NCBI GenBank assembly: GCA_013396655.1
Contig: WBMV01000128.1
Span: 682,001-746,000 of the forward strand
Length of the DNA stretch: 64,000 nucleotides
Direction of reading: 5' to 3'
DNA from: Campylorhamphus procurvoides
Taxonomy: Eukaryota; Chordata; Aves; Passeriformes; Dendrocolaptidae
This document shows positions 40,545 to 64,000 of the stretch, piece by piece (the first letter of the stretch is position 1; each line of letters opens with the position of its first letter). Below the pieces are notes generated by a model. It searched no databases and was not told the origin of the DNA. It was given only the letters and a program-made list of their open reading frames with translations. The position numbers were made by a program, and so were the translations under genes.

Positions 40545-40615
40545 AGGTCCCGCTTCTGGTGACAGTGAAACACGCGTGGGAGGAGCGGGGAGACCGAGGG
40601 AAGTGCCCCCAGAGC

Positions 40616-40706
40616 ACTGGCACTGGGCTGGCACTGTGCTGGCATTGGCACCGGCACTGGGCTGGCACTGGCACTGGGCTGGCATTGGCACCGGCACTGG
40701 GCTGGA
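40616..40706. repeat. GC-rich minisatellite of GGCACTGGGCT-like units
   Basis: Irregular 6- and 11-bp units (GGCACT, GGCATT, GGCACC, GGGCT). A higher-order period of 40 bp is visible: GGCATTGGCACCGGCACT starts at 40641 and again at 40681. The repeated Pro-Val/Gln-Cys and Gly-Thr-Trp frames on both strands are products of this repeat, not proteins. Confidence 0.85.
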
Positions 40707-41049
40707 GGCAGGCACAGCGGCCAGGCGGTGTTTGCCTGCGAGCCACATGGAAGGATTCCGCCGTGCCATGACGCCAGTGTTAAATTCCTAAAACAACATA
40801 AGCGCTTGAAGGGGATCCCATTGCTCCCTCGCCACCGATGCGCCTGCACAATCCGCCTCCATCCCGCCACTGCGAACCACTTTTACTCTCCCGCACGACA
40901 GGGGCTGGAGCGGAGCCCTCCAGAGCACGCGCCGGGGGAGACAAAGGAGGTAAAACTGGCCAAGGGATGAGACCCCGCTCCCGCCTCCGCCCGACCGAGG
41001 GCCCCGCACCTCGGCATTCCAAACCCGACAAGCCCCGCCCCTCTGCCCG

Positions 41050-41050
41050 N
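41050..41050. other. Single-N assembly join
   Basis: The N separates GC-box promoter sequence (ending CCCCTCTGCCCG) from the second half of MBTPS2 exon 1 (starting CTGGCGGACACG). The two sides do not belong together. Confidence 0.9.
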
Positions 41051-41071
41051 CTGGCGGACACGCTGCTCAAG
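41051..41071 (+). CDS. MBTPS2: MBTPS2 exon 1, second part (misplaced)
   Basis: The seven codons encode LADTLLK and are followed by a perfect donor, AAG|GTGAGC, at 41072. They match LTDLVLK at the end of exon 1 in mammalian site-2 protease. The next coding exon (46677) begins in the right phase. The ATG part of the same exon is found 1.1 kb further right, at 42168-42209, so the order here is wrong. About four codons are missing between the two parts, compared with 25 codons in human exon 1. Confidence 0.88.
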
Positions 41072-41403
41072 GTGAGCGCTGGGGCGGGAGGGCGCAGCGG
41101 CAGGCCCGCCGCCCGGCCCGCATGGGCCCCGCTCCCCTCAGCGGAGCCGCCGCGGCCTCGCAAGGCATCCTCGCCCAGAGCGGGCACCCCGGCTTCGCCG
41201 CCGCCCACGGCCGCGCTGCAAAGGCGCCCCCGCCGGCAGCAGAGCCCTCGGCTCGCGTTAAGGGACCGGGGCCACGGAAAGTCGGGGAAGGTGGCGTTTG
41301 ATCTGCTGCTCAGGCAGTTCTGTGGCATTTCAGTGTGCTCCCTGGAGCTTAAAGCATTAGTGAAAATACAACTGTGATTTTTAAATATGCTGTGTAGAGT
41401 ACA

Positions 41404-41560
41404 TGTTTTGTTTGTATAGATTACGTGTTTTGTGTGTGTAGATTACGTGTTTTGTGTGTGTAGATTACGTGTGCTCTGTGTAGATTACATATTTTATGTG
41501 TATAGGTTATGTGTTATATGTGTGAGCGTTATGTTTTATGTGTGTAGGTTATGTGTTTTA
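41404..41560. repeat. Minisatellite of about 22-bp GTGTAGATTACGTGTTTT units
   Basis: About seven diverged units. The first three are nearly perfect (TGTTTTGT..GTATAGATTACG), and later ones degrade to GGTTATGTG. Part of the array recurs in the second copy from 42211. This repeat probably caused the assembler to break and rejoin here. Confidence 0.85.
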
Positions 41561-41878
41561 GAATTATTTTTCTAAGAAATGTAAAAATTAATGCCTCTCT
41601 TTTTTTCTGTTGAATGCCCTTAGTTTTATTGAGAAAAAAACCCCATAATTGAGGCAGAGCTCGATACAAATACTTCAAATAAATAAGCTTTAATTTTCAG
41701 AGAGTATTACAAGACCTGTCCTTTTCCTCCCGATGGACGGGGGGAAGCTTGAAAAGAAAATACACCAACAAGACATAATTCATTTTATCTAGGATGCATT
41801 TGTGCATTGCACAAGTTTCATTAAGTTACGGGATGCTTATTTTTTAAGCTCCAGGGGTATGATTTCTGAGAGATTGAA
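41454..41878 (+). repeat. First copy of a 425-bp duplicated block
   Basis: It corresponds to 42211-42635 with a constant offset of 757, and I saw no mismatch when comparing line by line. The copy begins inside the minisatellite and stops exactly at the N of 41879, which suggests a contig end rather than a biological duplication. Confidence 0.92.
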
Positions 41879-41879
41879 N
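41879..41879. other. Single-N assembly join
   Basis: Separates intron 1 sequence (left) from MBTPS2 promoter sequence (right). Confidence 0.9.
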
Positions 41880-41888
41880 CCGGCACAC

Positions 41889-41990
41889 AAGCCCCGCCTC
41901 CAGTCAGATAAGCCCCGCCCCTCTGAGTACAAGCACCGCCCCTCAAATAACCACGCCCCCTCTGTCCGCTCAGCCCCGCCCCTCATTGCG
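41889..41990 (+). promoter_or_regulatory. Tandem GC boxes in the MBTPS2 promoter
   Basis: Five units of about 20 bp, each centred on a GC box (GCCCCGCCTC, GCCCCGCCCC, GCACCGCCCC, CCACGCCCCC, GCCCCGCCCC), start near 41890, 41910, 41931, 41951 and 41971. A matching unit, AGCCCCGCCCCTCTGCCCG, ends at 41049, just before the first N. These are Sp/KLF-type sites in a short promoter minisatellite. The array may be collapsed across the gap. Confidence 0.75.
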
Positions 41991-42034
41991 CGTGCGCCTC
42001 GGGGACTCCCGCGCTCCCCCGGTGCCCTGGGCAG

Positions 42035-42042
42035 TGACGTCA
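42035..42042 (+). promoter_or_regulatory. Consensus CRE (TGACGTCA)
   Basis: A perfect palindromic CREB/ATF site 126 bp before the start codon. An ETS-like CCGGAAG lies at 42074-42080 and an inverted CCAAT (ATTGG) at 42104-42108. This layout is common in CpG-island promoters. Use in vivo is inferred. An ATF-type site upstream of the protease that activates ATF6 is suggestive but not evidence of feedback. Confidence 0.6.
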
Positions 42043-42167
42043 TTCCGGCGCCTGCCCCATCTCGACGCGCCACCCGGAAGCGTCCGCCCGGGCAGCGCAG
42101 GCGATTGGCGCAAGGTTCCGGGCAGCTTTGGTTCCGCGGGCCGCCCGCATGAGGCTTGGCGGCGGCG

Positions 42168-63401
<21,234 letters not shown>

Positions 63402-64000
63402 GTTGGTATTATTTATTGAAACAATTTAGCAGAAACACTCTCCAATACAGTTTCCTTTGCCTGGCTGCTTGAACAAAGTCTTGGAATGCTTGTCAGTTAA
63501 CTTGTTTAATGCAGAATCCATTTCTTGTTACAGCCAGTGGAGAGACATGGACTACTCAGGCCTAAAATGAAATGTGCACAGTGCAATGAGTTATGAAGGT
63601 AATAGAAACTATATGTGATCTGAGGTGGTTGTTTTTTCAGAAAAGTGTAAAAGGGGTATTTCTAGAACAGGTCTTACTCAGGTTAGTTATAGGAACCAGA
63701 TACCTGCATTTTGCAAACACATAAACTTCTCAAAATGCTATTGTAAAATCTCTAGGGCATCTTGCTCTATCACTTTGCCTGTAATATTAGCATCACTGCT
63801 TAAATCACACCTAAGATCCAAGTATCAGTGACAGATTTTCATGATTACTGAGCCACAAGTCTTATCACAACATAGTATTTTCCTGTTTTATTTCTTTTTT
63901 TTCATTTGACTGCCCTAAATTAAATAATATATAACAGTTTAGTTCCTTACTTTGAAATTCACTGTGTCTCATCTTCAGGCAAGCTTATATGAACTTGAGC
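63402..64000 (+). other. MBTPS2: MBTPS2 intron 9 (partial)
   Basis: From the donor at 63402 to the window edge. No exon matching the next S2P segment (SITSFIPR) is found before 64000, so exon 10 lies outside. Confidence 0.8.

Noticed and set aside
40780..41377. Frames of 182 and 179 codons on opposite strands
   Set aside because: CpG-island sequence lacks stop codons by composition. Both cross the false join at 41050.

Overview
This is a piece of a bird nuclear genome. The evidence is avian-type CR1 LINE fragments ending in TCATAGAATCATAGAATGG-like repeats, avian-type retroviral LTRs, and two vertebrate genes in conserved order. Human SMPX and MBTPS2 are neighbours on Xp22, and the homologous block is autosomal in birds. 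No bacterial, viral-coding, CRISPR or operon-like content is visible. Assembly gaps occur at 12159-12214 (56 N) and as single N bases at 41050, 41879 and 42210.

Layout: 1-11672 is gene-free. Positions 11673-12915 hold an avian LTR split by a second LTR at 11757-12430, with a clear 5-bp target-site duplication. A minus-strand CR1 lies at 17183-18235. SMPX, a small muscle protein, runs on the minus strand with its complete 89-codon CDS in three exons (26553-26515, 21638-21549, 19071-18931). Its non-coding first and last exons are not securely located. From 26575 to about 40500 there is SMPX 5' sequence or intergenic DNA with two more CR1 sites. A CpG island lies at about 40545-42209. MBTPS2 (site-2 protease) runs on the plus strand from there past the right edge. 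Exons 1-9 of an expected 11 are visible, including the zinc-binding HEVGH motif in exon 4.

The main discovery is not a new biological system but a local assembly error in the MBTPS2 promoter and first exon. The start of exon 1 (ATG...GGCGGCTGG, 42168-42209) lies downstream of its own end (CTGGCGGAC...AAG plus GT donor, 41051-41071). A 425-bp block of intron 1 appears twice (41454-41878 and 42211-42635). All breakpoints are single N bases. Read as 41880-42209, then 41051 onward with the duplicate collapsed, exon 1 becomes normal apart from about 12 missing bases.

The two genes have unrelated roles: SMPX is a striated-muscle cytoskeletal protein, while MBTPS2 is a Golgi intramembrane protease acting on SREBPs and ATF6. 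They diverge from the interval 26.6-42 kb. Nothing in the window supports a previously undescribed system. The remaining points of interest are S2P lineage differences (no poly-serine tract), an overlapping upstream ATG, repeat nesting, and a few unexplained open stretches inside introns.
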